The notes under the pieces: generated by a model
The model's input: the letters and a program-made list of their open reading frames with translations, nothing else
Databases searched by the model: none
Told to the model about the DNA's origin: nothing
Part shown: piece after piece, positions 20,341 to 32,378 of the stretch
How the letters are laid out: each line of letters begins with the position of its first letter
Numbering within the stretch: the stretch's first letter is position 1
Position numbers and translations under genes: made by a program
Assembly: GCA_019155185.1 (NCBI GenBank)
Contig: CM032794.1
Coordinates: 18,429,095-18,493,094, forward strand
Source of the DNA: Beaufortia kweichowensis
Lineage: Eukaryota > Chordata > Actinopteri > Cypriniformes > Gastromyzontidae
Length of the DNA: 64,000 nucleotides
Direction: 5' to 3'

Positions 20341-22057
20341 TGATCGCGGTGATACACGTGACGTTTATGACATTTATAATTGCCGCCGACTTGTATATAA
20401 GCGACACACATTGGCAGGGCAGGCATGTGCCACTTCCGGGTTACCGTGCCTTTTGTTCCGGGTCTGTGTGTGTGCGCATCTGCTGCAGCTGTTTCAGACA
20501 GGAGACAATAATATTTGGTTTGTCACAAAGCAACTGTTATGTGAGCTTCGGTAGAAACATAGTTTAATTTCCTTAGCATCTTTCCTTACCTGTGTCCCCT
20601 CCAACTTGGCTCAGCGCCCGGAAAGTGGGATTTATGTACTTACAGCTGCTTAGTGTTTTTTTTTTCTTGATTCACCTGGCATGCGCCGCTCCCTGTCTGG
20701 TACGTGTGCTCATCAATTATGATGTTATCAGTGGTGTCATATTTCGGTAGGCGGCAATATGTGTGTTATTTTTAGCCTCGGGCCTGTGGATTCGGACAGC
20801 GATGACTGACTGTAAACGTGAGTAAATGAGTGTTCAGTGTCCCGCAGCTATTACTGGTAAGCTTGTATTTTTTAGTAAACTCTTTTCTATCCTTCACAAC
20901 AATGAATAGCGCTTAACTCGATTGTATCTGCTGTCTATATGACTTGCAGGATGACATGTTCGTTGGTTGTACCGTTGCCGCTGTTCTGTTCCTGTTTGAA
21001 ACGCGTCAAGCACGTTGTGTGTGTGCGTCCTAGTTTGCCATGTCGGGCCCTTCTTGGGAGCCTCGCCGTCTTCGTTTGGATGTTACTCCTGTTATTGGTT
21101 TGTTTTCTTTTGTGATTTACGTTGCTTTCTTTTCTTTGTTGGAAACAACAGATTACTGTCATGTAAAAATTGTTTTGTTAGTTTGTTTGAGTATTTGTTC
21201 TCTTATCTTTTGTTGCTTTTGTTAATATAACTGGAGCTCTTTTGCTTTACTTTGAGTGTTCAAATTCTTCTTTGTTTAAGATGTTGGGCTATTTATTTGG
21301 CCTGGCGTCAAGCTTGTGTTACTGTCATCTTCATCTGTTGCTTGGTTGGTTTGATTATTCATCTTTCTTTTGTTATGGTTTTGTTTTTTTTTGTATTTTT
21401 TGAGATTTGTGTTTTTCTTCATTTTCTGCAAATCTTTAGTTAAGATTTCTTTAAGATTTCTTTACTGCAAACTCTTTACAGAGTTAATTTGACTTCTTTT
21501 TTTGTTATCTGGGTTTTGATTTGGGTTGGTTAGAGAACCAGCCTGGTATTTCATTATCATCATTATTATCGGCATCATTATTATTATTTTGAAACTGATT
21601 TGATTTTTGTTTTGTTTTCTCTGAATTTCCCTGGAATTAGGATAGTTGTTGTGTTAATTGTGTTTTGTCCGTGTGTTTTCTTTTCAGGAGCTGCAGGCCT
21701 AGATAGGACGAGCAAGTGTGGCTGTTCCCCTTGGCGGTAATTCTTCACTGATTGCTGTGGCTTGCCATGTGCATGGGGATTTTCTACTGGTGTGTGTGTG
21801 AGTGTAGCATAATTTGGAAGAACCATCTTTTAGTACAGTCCGCCCTGTAGTTACAGCTGCAGCCCCTTGAATTGTTTGTTGTGTCTGTGGGTGCTTTGAT
21901 GTGTTGAAGGAGATGTTAATTTTGGTAATTATCCACCGACTTTATTGTAATAAAAAGTCTTTTTTTGTTTGTATGTTGAACAGATACCTGTGTCTCCAGT
22001 TATTTTTTATTCTGCCTCAGGTGGGAAACCTGTGCGTGGCCTTACAGGCAAAGCGGT
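20341..22057. other. No gene recognised; T-rich on the plus strand
   Basis: It begins with a promoter-like TATATAAG (20393-20400) followed by GC-richer sequence. The part from 21030 to 21620 is strongly T-biased with several short open frames whose products are just hydrophobic runs. A polyadenylation-like AATAAAAAG is at 21949. The layout would suit the non-coding end of an LTR element, perhaps the one that left the integrase scrap, but no terminal repeat was found. Confidence 0.35.
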
Positions 22058-23256
22058 CTTTCCTCCCTTCAGGGGGAGGAGTGTAGCTCACGCAGACTTC
22101 AGGTAGAGCAGGAATAGTGTGAAGTGCGAAGAGAGAACGATCTGGAAGTGCTCTGCAATTTTATCCTCAAAAAGGTCACACCCTAATATGATAAGACTGA
22201 CCAATGGTTATGTAGTGGGGTAAGGTTTCTTTGCAACTCATTCTTCCTCCCTGCAGCAGAGGAGAGCTTAGTGTCTGCAGTGAGCCCTACATCTGTACCA
22301 TCTCCCTACAACTGCCACAGCAGTGACTGCCCTCAGCCCCATGACTTGGCTGTGGTCAACTCCTCTCCTTCATCACCCCAGGTGGCGTCCAGGATCCTAT
22401 CAGCATTAAGCTCTGCAGGTTTGGGGGTGACCAAGCCCGCTCTGGCTGCTGTCCTGCGCTAATTGCATTTTTTGGGGGAAGCGCTCTGTGTTCGGGCAGG
22501 TACCGAGCTCAAAGCCCTCTCCCTGGACAGGGGAGAGTGCTCCAGGTTCGGATAGAATTGCAGAGCTCGGAGCCCTCTCCCCGGACAGCACGGCAAATAC
22601 GCATAGGGCAAACTAGTGAAGTGATGTTTTATTAACAAATTTCGGGAGGAGCTTGCACAGATTATCAATGCGGCTGGTGCATTATCAGTAATCTCAGTGT
22701 CTGTCCAACCAGAACGGAGAGAACCTCTATAAATAACCAAGCAGCCCTACCCTTCGTTTCTCTCCGGTCTTTCAGCTCCCCGCCACCTCCCCGTCTCCTC
22801 ACCATCTACCCCTTTTCGGGGGGGGGGGCGCTCTGTGTTCGGGCAGGTACCGAGCTCAGAGCCCTCTCCCTGGACAGGGGAGAGTGCTCCAGGAATAGAA
22901 TTGCAGAGCTTGGAGCCCTCTCCCCGGACAGCACGCCAAATACGCATACCATTCCTCTCGCTTTATTATCTGCAAGGGCGAACTAGTGAAAGCAAAGTAT
23001 GAACAAACACTATACATACATACACCCATTTTGTGGCATACAAAGGGAAAAGGATTTTTCCTACATTGTTTTAAGATGTTTAAGTTTATTCCTCCCATGT
23101 CCATGGAATTCCTTTGAAGCTCAGGGGGTCTCCCCTGGCTAGCCTTAAAGGGTCATAAACCTGTTAAAAGGGACAGACTCTTTGGAGCCGATGGGGTTAA
23201 GGTGTCCCCCCATCGTATCTGTCCTTTTTATATTACCACTCAGGGAGAACCCACCA
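22058..23256. mobile_element. LTR-like family F, copy F1, with its middle replaced
   Basis: 22058-22230 matches 32621-32791 (GGGGGAGGAGTG, TATCCTCAAAAAGGTCACAC), and 22984-23256 matches 33064-33332 (AGCAAAGTAT, GTTTAAGTTTATTCCTCCCA, GGAGCCGATGGGGTTAAGG). The middle of F2 is absent here and 22231-22983 holds unrelated sequence with a large direct repeat. The right end runs directly into family E at 23257 without F's terminal CCTACA. Confidence 0.75.
22477..22948. repeat. Direct repeat of about 126 bp (22477-22605 and 22823-22948)
   Basis: Both copies begin GCGCTCTGTGTTCGGGCAGG and end CGGACAGCACG, with over 90% identity by eye, separated by about 220 bp. Each copy is followed shortly by a GGGC(A/G)AACTAGTGAA block; in the second the block is displaced by a 21-bp stretch containing TCGCTTTATTATCTG. 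No target duplication or open frame explains it. Confidence 0.85.
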
Positions 23257-24378
<1,122 letters not shown>

Positions 24379-24589
24379 TTCAGGTTAGTACATGTCTCGG
24401 CTGGGTCTTCCTTTCCCGCTTGAACATCCAAAGGGCGGTGGCCGTACACTTGGTTGTTGTTTCCTGCATCACGTGGGTTAGGGTGTGTCCTATCTGGAGA
24501 TGCAAAGTGCAGTGACAACCGCAGTCATGGAGTGGATGAAAGGTGAGTTGGGCATGATCCGCCTCCCCGCAGAGCCATGTTGATAAGTC
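24379..24589. other. Unassigned spacer
   Basis: Short unique stretch between the E terminus and the minisatellite; nothing recognised. Confidence 0.3.
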
Positions 24590-24776
24590 GCGTTGCTAGC
24601 TGGGGTCTCGTTGGCTAGCGGGGGTCTCGTTGGCTAATGGGGGTCTCGTTGGTTAGCTGGGTTTCGTTGGCTAGCTGGGGTTTTGTTGGCTAGCTGGGGT
24701 CTCGTTGGCTAGTTGGGGCTGCGTTGGCTAGCTGGGGTCACGTTGGCTAGCTGGGGTCGCGTTGGCTAGCATCGCA
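24590..24776. repeat. Minisatellite, about ten units of 18-20 bp
   Basis: Degenerate units of the form GTTGGCTAGCTGGGGTCTC repeat head to tail; variants change CTC to CAC, CGC or TTT. NheI-like GCTAGC cores recur in most units. The units do not keep a reading frame. Confidence 0.95.
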
Positions 24777-25984
24777 TCGCAGTCTCATTAGTGAGAAGGG
24801 CGTTTTGGGTTAGCATTGGCGCTGTGGGGTCATCAGGGGCAAAGAGAATGTATATTGACTCGGAGATGGAGCATGTGCTGGAGGTTGCAGAGCCGTGTCA
24901 GGCTTGGTGCCGCAGCAAGGTCGGACACATGCAGGGCAGGTGGAGGGGTCTGAGAGGTGGTTGCAATGAGACTCATACTGAACAATTTCTCTATTTATGA
25001 GGAGGTGAGCCAGATTAAGTGGTTGTGTCAAGGGAGGTGTGGAAACATGTCATAGGCCGTGGGTTGTTACAGCCATGCTTGAATTTGGGTGGGTGGGTCG
25101 TTGGTGACCGCGGGTTGCTGTGGGGTGTTTTAGCTGAGGGCATCTGTCTAGAGGATTTTGCCCTTTCGCCTTTCCCGTTTCCTTTTGTGATGACACTACC
25201 TGCTTGGAACAGATGTTGATGCTCGAATGGCTCATTGTTCACTGCCTTAAACTCATTCTGTTTCTAGCCAGGAAGGTGGCATTTGAAACTGAATTATGAC
25301 GTAGTCTATGTAGGTGAGGAGTTCTCCAAACATTTGTCAGCTGATGGTATTTGGAGGGTGATCCAAAACAAGTCACATGTGATGACTGGGGGCCTGACTT
25401 AAAGTGTTGCATTGGTAAGGGTCTGTTGTTGGCCCACAGACCACGTGCTCTGGGCACACCATGCCTTAACGTTGCATCCTCGGAGGGTTGTTGACCATGC
25501 GGCTTTGTCCGTGGTGGTCGACTTTGGGGATGCATTGGTTGTAGAAATACACCACAGATGTGTGGCAAGTCTTTTGATCATCATCTGTGCTCCGATTGTA
25601 AATGAAGAAATGCTGGATGGCTCATACAGGCGCTGCAGGGCTCTTGTAGTTTGGATATCGAACTCTGGTAAGGGCAGCGTGTTGCTGGTATGAGCACCCC
25701 CCTTTCGTTCTGGCCATGCAATGGTGTAGGCCAGCCTCACAGCCCTGCTTGATGTATCCAGCTTTCAAGAAGAACTCCTTTCAAAGATTGTAGGTTAGTC
25801 ATGGGGCGGAGCACAGATGCTGTTTGGGCTCCACTCATGGTGTCTGCTGGCATGGACAGTCCTTCTTCAGGTATGAAGGTCAAGGTTGCACCAGGGGATT
25901 AGTTCCTGGGATCTATCACGTGCCGTCATACAGAAAAATCCATCATTCTGCAATGTATGGGTGTTTTAATCTTCTGTGTAAGAT
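24777..25984. other. No gene recognised, between inverted family E pieces
   Basis: Several open frames of 60-113 codons on both strands overlap one another here, but none shows a domain, and codon content follows the GT-rich base composition. The stretch sits between E2a (minus) and E2b (plus). It could be the interior of a larger element or simply old unique sequence. Confidence 0.3.
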
Positions 25985-26582
25985 GGACACGGCTGGAGAT
26001 GAATGAATAACAATTGTTTCTACTTCACCCCTCTCGCGTGTGTGGTATCAAAATGATCCACAAATAATTTCCTTAATAATGATGCACAGTACATAGTCAT
26101 ACCGTGCATCATACTCACTTTACAATAAGTTTATGTGCTCGGTGCAAACAGGATATACTGCCATACCTATGTAAATCAAAGTCACGGGGAGAAACAAAGA
26201 AACTTTCTTTATTGTATTTCAGTAGCTTAGTCAATAAATATTCATTTGTATTCACCCATGATTGTCTCTGCTTAATGCTCATAACACATCCCTTAAACTG
26301 TGCGATACTGTTACCGGCTCTGTAGTATTGCTGTTTTCGTTACGGACCGTTATTCGTCAAGGTCAGAAGAATAACGCGTTCATTAAAAAGTTAGCACACA
26401 ATCAGTTGAACACTCGGCAGACGAGTGCTCTAGAGGCCACGTTGTTAATTTTACTGCACCAGGTAATGCTACAAAATACATAAAGTTAATAATCTTTATC
26501 TGTAAGTATTTCATTTGAGCCATAAATAATTAGTCCCTGAAACAGAACAGTGTTTTAAATAACACCGTCCTAGTTTCACTAC
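25985..26582 (+). mobile_element. LTR-like family E, copy E2b (3' part)
   Basis: It shares with E1 and with inverted E3 the order GATCCACAAATAATTT, GATTGTCTCTGCTTAATGCT, GTTACCGGCTC, ACACTCGGC(A/G)GACGAGTGC, and the terminus ACCGTCCTAGTTTCACTACA at 26582. It holds CAATAAATATTC, which would suit a polyadenylation signal. Its first 200 bp are inverted relative to 23690-23890 of E2a. The 5' part is missing. Confidence 0.8.
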
Positions 26583-26639
26583 AAGCTCTTGGCTGGATCA
26601 TGGGCCGTCAGCCATCTCAGGTCGTCGTCCCATTGCTTT

Positions 26640-26780
26640 TGGCTGAGATGCAAGGGCACTGGTGGTCTTGGACAGGAGCTTCAGGACAGACTTTCCGGCG
26701 ATCTTACTTCAGCAGACACTTCTCGCGAAACTTCGCTCTCCGAACGAACTCCGCGAATCTACTGGGACATGGTGCTATTT
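26640..26780 (+). mobile_element. Detached family E fragment
   Basis: TTCAGGACAGACTTTCCGGC, then GATCTTACTTC and AACTTCGCTCTCCGA match the inverted interior of E3 (29030-29110). It lies just beyond the E2b terminus and just before LINE C2, so it represents a separate scrap. Confidence 0.65.
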
Positions 26781-26967
26781 TGTCTTTTTAACACGACTTT
26801 ACATGGCATATGGACATCGGTGCAACCGGTGCTCGTGTATTTTACCGCCAGACACTCATACAGCTAAATAACAACACCACAGCCGCTTTACAACATGATC
26901 TGATGGAGAAGCTACGCAATTCTCAGCGTGCTGCGGATACCAGGCCTTCTGTCCTCGGCGTCGTCGG

Positions 26968-27336
26968 ATGCCGGTGGCCGGGGGAGGGGACGTAAGAAAG
27001 ACTCTACACAGAGTTAACCCGCGGAAGGCTGCTGGACCACACAACATTCCTGGTAGGGTGCTCAGAGGATGTGCAGACCAACTGGCAGATGTTTTCACAG
27101 ACATTTTCAACATCTCTCTGAGTAGCACCGTAGTTCCAACGTGCTTCAAGGCCACCACCATCGTCCCCGTGCCAAAGAAGTCTCCAGTGTCCTGCCTCAA
27201 AGATTATCGTCCCGTCACACTTACACCTGTCATCATGAAGTGCTTCGAGAGGCTCGTCTTGAGGCATATTAAGACCCTGCTGCCCCCCATTAGACCCCAT
27301 GCAATTCGCTTACTGCCCCAACCGCTCAACAGATGA
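26968..27336 (+). pseudogene. LINE C reverse transcriptase, N-terminal part
   Basis: It encodes VNPRKAAGPHNIPGRVLRGC, ADQLADVFTDIFNISLS, VPTCFKATTIVPVPKKS and DYRPVTLTPVIMKCFERLV, the fingers of the RT. A frameshift near 27300 passes the protein to the overlapping frame that starts with QFAYCPNRSTDDAI. One or two bases lost near there explain the shift. Confidence 0.88.
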
Positions 27337-27982
27337 CGCCATCAACACCACCCTCCATCTGGCCCTCACCCACCTGGACAATAAAAACACATATGTTCGA
27401 ATGCTCTTCATTGACTTCAGTTCAGCATTCAACACCATCATTTCTCAGCACCTGACTGAAAAGCTGAACCTGCTGGGCCTGAACACCTCCCTCTGCAACT
27501 GGATCCTGGACTTCCTGACTGGGAGACCTCAGTCAGTCCGGATCGGGAACAGCATCTCCAGCACCACCACACTGAGCACTGGGGCCCCTCAGGGCTGTGT
27601 GCTCAGTCCATTGCTGTTCACTCTGCTGACTCACGACTGTGTAGCAATGCACAGCTCGAACCACATCATCAAGGTCGCCGATGACACGACCGTGGTGGGT
27701 CTCATCAGCAAGAACGATGAGTCAGCATACAGAGAGGAGGTGAAACAGCTAACGGACTGGTGTAGAGCCAACAACCTGTCTCTGAACGTGGACAAAACTA
27801 AAGAGATGGTAGTTGACTTCAGAAGAGCACAGAGAGACCACTCTCCATTGAACATCGGCGGCTCCCCTGTGGAGATCATGAAGAGCACCAAGTTTCTTGG
27901 CGTTCACCTGATGGAGAACCTCACCTGGTCGCTCAACACCAGTTCCACAGCAAAAAAGCCCAGCAGCGCCTGTCCTTTCTGA
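27299..27982 (+). pseudogene. LINE C reverse transcriptase, palm
   Basis: A 227-codon open stretch with QFAYCPNRSTDDAINTTLHL, VRMLFIDFSSAFNTI (motif A), LLGLNTSLCNWILDFLTGRP, GAPQGCVLSPLLFTL (motif B), IIKVADDTTVVGLIS (motif C), and LSLNVDKTKEMVVDFRR. Motif C reads VADD instead of FADD, otherwise the catalytic pairs are kept. It ends after a frameshift at the KKAQQRL position. Confidence 0.9.
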
Positions 27983-28286
27983 GAAGACTGAGGAAAGCAC
28001 ATCTCCCATCCTCACCGTGTTCTACAGAGGGACAATCGAGAGTATCCTGAGCAGCTGCATCACTGCCTGGTTTGGGAATTGCACCGTCTCGGACCGCAAG
28101 ACCCTGCAGCGGATAGTGAGAACGGCTGAAAAGATCATCCAGCATTGTGGATGACCCCACACACCCCTCACACACACTCTTCACCCTCCTGGCGTCTGGT
28201 AAACGGTACCGAAGCATTTGGTCCCTCATGACCAGACTTTGCAACAGTTTTTTCCCCCATGCCATCAGGCTGCTAAACTCAAAATA
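27960..28286 (+). pseudogene. LINE C ORF2 C-terminal region
   Basis: In shifting frames: KKAQQRLSFLRRLRKAH, VFYRGTIESILSSCITAWFG, RKTLQRIVRTAEKIIQ, then HPSHTLFTLLASGKRYRSIW and NSFFPHAIRLLNSK before the stop. About 25 codons are missing after the IIQ block. Dead copy. Confidence 0.85.
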
Positions 28287-28423
28287 ACTTATTACAAATT
28301 ACATTACTGCCATTGGACTGTTTTTATTATTTTTTATTATTTATTTTTTAATATTGCACTGTCACTTTACACAATCACTACAGTCGCTTTCACATTGAAC
28401 TGTGTATTGGTCTGCGTTACTGT

Positions 28424-29884
28424 TGTAGCGATTCTGTGGGGATGGTGTTATTTAAAACACTCTCCAGCATCTCTACTAGTTATTGTGAAACTAAGACGGT
28501 GTTATTTAAAACACGGTTCAGTTTCAGGTTATAATTACTTGTGGCTCAAATGGAAATACTTACAGATAAAGACTATTAACTATATGTATTTTGTAGCATT
28601 ACCTGGTACAATAAACACGTTATTCTTCTGGCCTTGATTAACAACGGTCCATGCCCAATACAGTAATACATACGGAGCCGGTAACAGTATCGCACAGTTT
28701 AAGGGATGTGTTATGAGCATTAAGCAGAGACAACCATGAGTGAATACAAATGAATATTTATTGACTAAACTATGGAAATATGATATCGATTAACTAACAC
28801 AAACACAAACACAAACACATACACATTCACACAAGATAAAGCATAGAAAAATTAGAGTAAAGAGTAAAGAATGGCATATTAAATCAGCAGGACACAACCA
28901 CCGGTTTTTCTCTACTAAAAGTTCACCTTGGTAGCCAAAGGGGCAGTTGCTTAAAGCTGTTGAATCCTGGTCTGTGGCGGAGAAAGAGAGAGAGTGTCGG
29001 TGGATTCAGCGAGAGTCCGCTCGGAGAGCGAAGTTTGAGAAGTGTCGAAAGTCTGCGAAGTAAGATTGCCGGAAAAGCTGTCCTGAAGAAGGGCAGGTCC
29101 CACGAAGTTTTGGAGAGATTCCAAGTTTCTGAGCAAAGAGTTGTTCGATGCATTGTGGTCTTAAAGGCACAACGGTCAGCCATGTCAGGTCTTTTGACCA
29201 ATGGCAAAGGGACGTGGTTGCGCTGAGGAGAAATCTCTTTGTCCTTCTCTGTGACAAATGATTTACACAGGTACAGTTTATGTCCTGTTTGCACCGAACA
29301 CATAAACTTATTTGCAAAATTGAGTATGATGCACGCCATGACTATGTACTGTGCATCATTATTTAGAAATAATTTGTGGATCATTTTGATACCACACACG
29401 AGAGAGAGAAGTGAAGTAAGAACAATAGTTATTCATTCATCTGTCATGACATAAAAGTTAAACTTCAATGACACTGAAATGCATGCAATAACTATGGCAG
29501 GGTATCACGTGATTATGGAGGAATACACACATAGATATATATATATATATATATATATAGATACAAATTGGGCAGTTTTGTCCCGCTCATCCTAAAGAGT
29601 CTCTTTGAGGTGTTTGGAATGTACTTCTCTAGTCCTCTCTGCAAATCTCCAGGGGCCTGGAGAATCTCAGGAGTTGAGCTGGGGTTACCCTCTCTGGGGA
29701 AGGCCAGAGAGGTACCATAACTGTCCTCCTGAGTTAAGTAACAACCGGCAGGTCATCACTTAACCCAGACTTTCTGGAGCCAAAAGGGGTTCTGGTGTTG
29801 ACTTCCCCCGTAGGAATTTGTTGTTGGTTGTAACTTTATGATCCCTTAAAGAAATCCAACATTTGGCCCGGCCAAGTCTCTACA
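28424..29884 (-). mobile_element. LTR-like family E, complete copy E3, 1461 bp
   Basis: Ends are TGTAGCGATTCTG and CCAAGTCTCTACA, i.e. TG...CA with a 5-bp terminal inversion TGTAG/CTACA, and the 4-bp repeat CTGT flanks it (28420-28423 and 29885-29888). It interrupts the 3' UTR of LINE C2, which continues cleanly on both sides. It contains a TA array and an interior without retroviral coding motifs. These ends suit a long solo LTR or a small non-autonomous LTR element. Orientation is set to agree with E1. Confidence 0.85.
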
Positions 29885-30031
29885 CTGTCTTGTGCTGTCT
29901 GTTTGTACTTTGTGCTCTTTATGTATATAGGGTTTTTGTACTGTAGCACCTTGATCCTGGAGAAACGTTGTTTCGTTTCACTATGTACTTGTATATGGCT
30001 GAAATGACAATAAACTCGACTTTGACTTTGA

Positions 30032-30780
30032 GGGCATCGGATGCGATGCTCGATCAGGCCTCTGGCTTGTCCCCATGTGTGGCAAGGCTGGATGATCTGG
30101 ACATAGGGCACACAGGTGGAGAGCACAAGAAACCAATGCAAATCTGCACAGATTTCACAAGCTAATTGTGAGGTGCAGTTAATGGGTACAACTGCTAGTG
30201 ATGCAAACTGGACACCTATTATCCTAGCTGTGAAAGTGTGTGGGGATAATAGGTGTGGTGGGTACAGGAAATGGCTCTGAGTAAAACAGCTGGTGTACTG
30301 CAACCTAGGGGGTCATTTAATGACTTAGGCTATTGGGTTTGTCAATGTTTTTACCAAGAATTTTCCTGATGGTTCGTACAGGTAGAACCAAAGGGAGAAA
30401 AGAGAGATAGAAGCGCGGAGTCGCACTCAGGTGTGCCAACGACCAGCTGCCACGGCCAAGACTGAGATCGTCCAAAATTGCCCTTCACGTGTTGGCCAGC
30501 ATGGTTGCCAGCGATTGGAGTGCCCGGTTGCTGATGTCGCTCTGCGTGTCGTCACCGAAAGTGGGGGATGGAGCTGCTGAGGTCGTCTACTGTCGGCGCC
30601 AGGTGGGCCGAGCCAGACAGGCCCAGCCGCAGGTGGCCCACACTGGAGAAACCATTGCTTCACCGCCCAGCACTAGAGGGAGAGCTACCAATAGGGAAAC
30701 TAATGCTGACTGGAAGAAAAGAGGGGTCAAATTGCTACATGGTTAATTAAAATGTTACTGTAATAAGAGTGCTAAGCACC
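30032..30780. other. No gene recognised
   Basis: A mixed stretch with a GC-rich part at 30430-30700 that keeps short open frames on both strands; no domain was recognised. A 15-bp direct repeat (GGATAATAGGTG region and its inverse CACCTATTATCC at 30208-30258) forms a small inverted repeat. Confidence 0.3.
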
Positions 30781-30889
30781 TTAAAAGGGGAAGGTAACTG
30801 ATTTAATTAAAGTTTGAATTTAATTAAATACATTCCTAAATACATGTGAAAGATCATGAGGGAAGACTAGGAGCAAGAGGGATAGCATG

Positions 30890-31200
30890 AAACAAGAGTG
30901 GCAATAATTATTACTATGGCTAAATAATAATAATAAGTCAATGAAACAACAACAAAGCAATATTAATTCTTATTATTGTTTCAAATAATACCAATAACCA
31001 ATAGATCAGGGGACAGCAATAGAGTCAAATTAATCATTATTGTTGTTAAAACAACAATAACTAGTGAATTAGAAAACAGCAATAGAGTAAAATTAATTAT
31101 TATTATTGTTTTGAGTAATAATAATTAATAGCTCAGGGAACAGCAAAAGAGTGACAGTAATTATTGTTTTTGTTCAAAATAATAATAATTAGCAATAATT
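30890..31200. repeat. AT-rich tandem array with about 75-bp units
   Basis: Three to four degenerate units share CAGGGAACAGCAA(T/A)AGAGT followed by AAATTAATTATTATTGTT and a stretch of AATAATAATTA. The units are individually rich in short inverted repeats. Confidence 0.8.
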
Positions 31201-32084
31201 AATTAGTCATGATAAGGCATAAAGCAGGGTAACAGTATCATGTACTAGAACCAGTGAATAGAACAGAGACAGATCAAATTGCTATAAGACAAAGAGAGAT
31301 CGACCAAGCATACCCACAAGGTGGCGTCAGCGCCCAGACAAATTAAAGAGAAGTCAGAAATTCAGAGATGTAACGGGAGAAGTGTTAGACACTTAAGACA
31401 ACTACCCTCTAGTCTTAGTTAGAGGTAATGCGCCTTAACCTGACTTCAAGCTAAAGGGTCCCACATTTGACGTGGAAATCTGATGTAGCGTTGTTACGTT
31501 GCAGAGCATAACTTAAACACGGGTCATCGTGTCAGCTGCACAGAGGTGTGTCCTCGCAAACACAAACTGACATATCATAACTCAACACGGGTATATGTGG
31601 GTAGGTCTCTGTACACTGCAACCACAAAGATAATGCGCAATTAAACATTAAAACACAACAGGATTTATTCACTGTTGGTTAAGTCACACTGTTAATACTC
31701 CCTGTTAACATGAAAAACTGACCCGAAGTAAGATCATATTAACATCGCCCTGTAAGCGGACAGGAAGACTACGCCAATCATTCAACCCAAAAGAGCACAT
31801 AGCATAGTTAAATGGCATTGGAAAATACATCAATGTCTTATCTAACTATTCAGTGCAATTAAGGCCTTATAAGATGAGGAAAGGAACTTTGCTTAACTCT
31901 ATCTTCTTCGTACTATGAAAGGATTTCTTCGCTTTCAAGACAGATGGACTATTAATAAACAAATATTACCAAGCACACTATAAAACTTCTTTTATAGGTG
32001 GCCATTTATATTCTCCAACATTATAGTAGGGAATTGTTGATTTAGCTCAAAAGAAAATAAAAAAATATGTATAATTAATTTGTA
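31201..32084. other. Unassigned; LTR-like features but no limits
   Basis: It contains AACAGGATTTATTCACTG (31657-31675), a motif also seen in element G (55429-55441, GGGATTTATTCACT), and ordinary AT-rich sequence to either side. That hint links it to the E/F/G group, but no terminal repeat pair was found. Confidence 0.35.
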
Positions 32085-32167
32085 TAATTATTCTGCTGTA
32101 AAGCTGCTTTGAAACAGTGCTACATTGTTAAAGCGCTATACAAATAAACTTGAACTTGAACTTGAAC
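32085..32167 (+). mobile_element. L1-type LINE 3' tail
   Basis: GCGCTATACAAATAAACTTG followed by CTTGAA repeats is the same tail as the minus-strand L1 at 13741-13800. Only about 80 bp of 3' UTR remain, a severe 5' truncation. Confidence 0.8.
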
Positions 32168-32170
32168 AGT

Positions 32171-32344
32171 TGTCCGCAAGCATAACCAAGCACAGAGACA
32201 TTCATGGTGATTACAAATGGTGTTTATTAAAACTAAAACTACTATTTACACACACAGCTATACAAAGCTGTACTAAAACACACACACATCAAACACATAT
32301 GAACCTAATGGAAGGAGAGAGAGAGTAAGAGAAAGTGAAAGATC

Positions 32345-32378
<34 letters not shown>

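Larger units (their letters stand above)
26790..30031 (+). mobile_element. LINE family C copy C2, split by an E element
   Basis: Leader remnant (YRQTLIQLNN, 26850-26870), RT (26968-27982), C-terminal region to 28286 and 3' UTR to 28423; the UTR resumes at 29889 and ends at about 30031 with ATGACAATAAACTCGACTTT and a GACTTT repeat. The endonuclease is deleted. The E element between 28424 and 29884 carries a 4-bp target duplication, so it inserted after the LINE. Confidence 0.88.

Noticed and set aside
25239..25740. Two minus-strand frames above 105 codons
   Set aside because: They overlap each other in different frames and overlap plus-strand frames; no motif supports any of them.
28218..28637. 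139-codon frame crossing the left end of E3
   Set aside because: It joins LINE 3' UTR to LTR-like sequence by chance; product is low in complexity.
30890..31200. Possible centromeric or satellite array
   Set aside because: Only three to four degenerate AT-rich units; too short.
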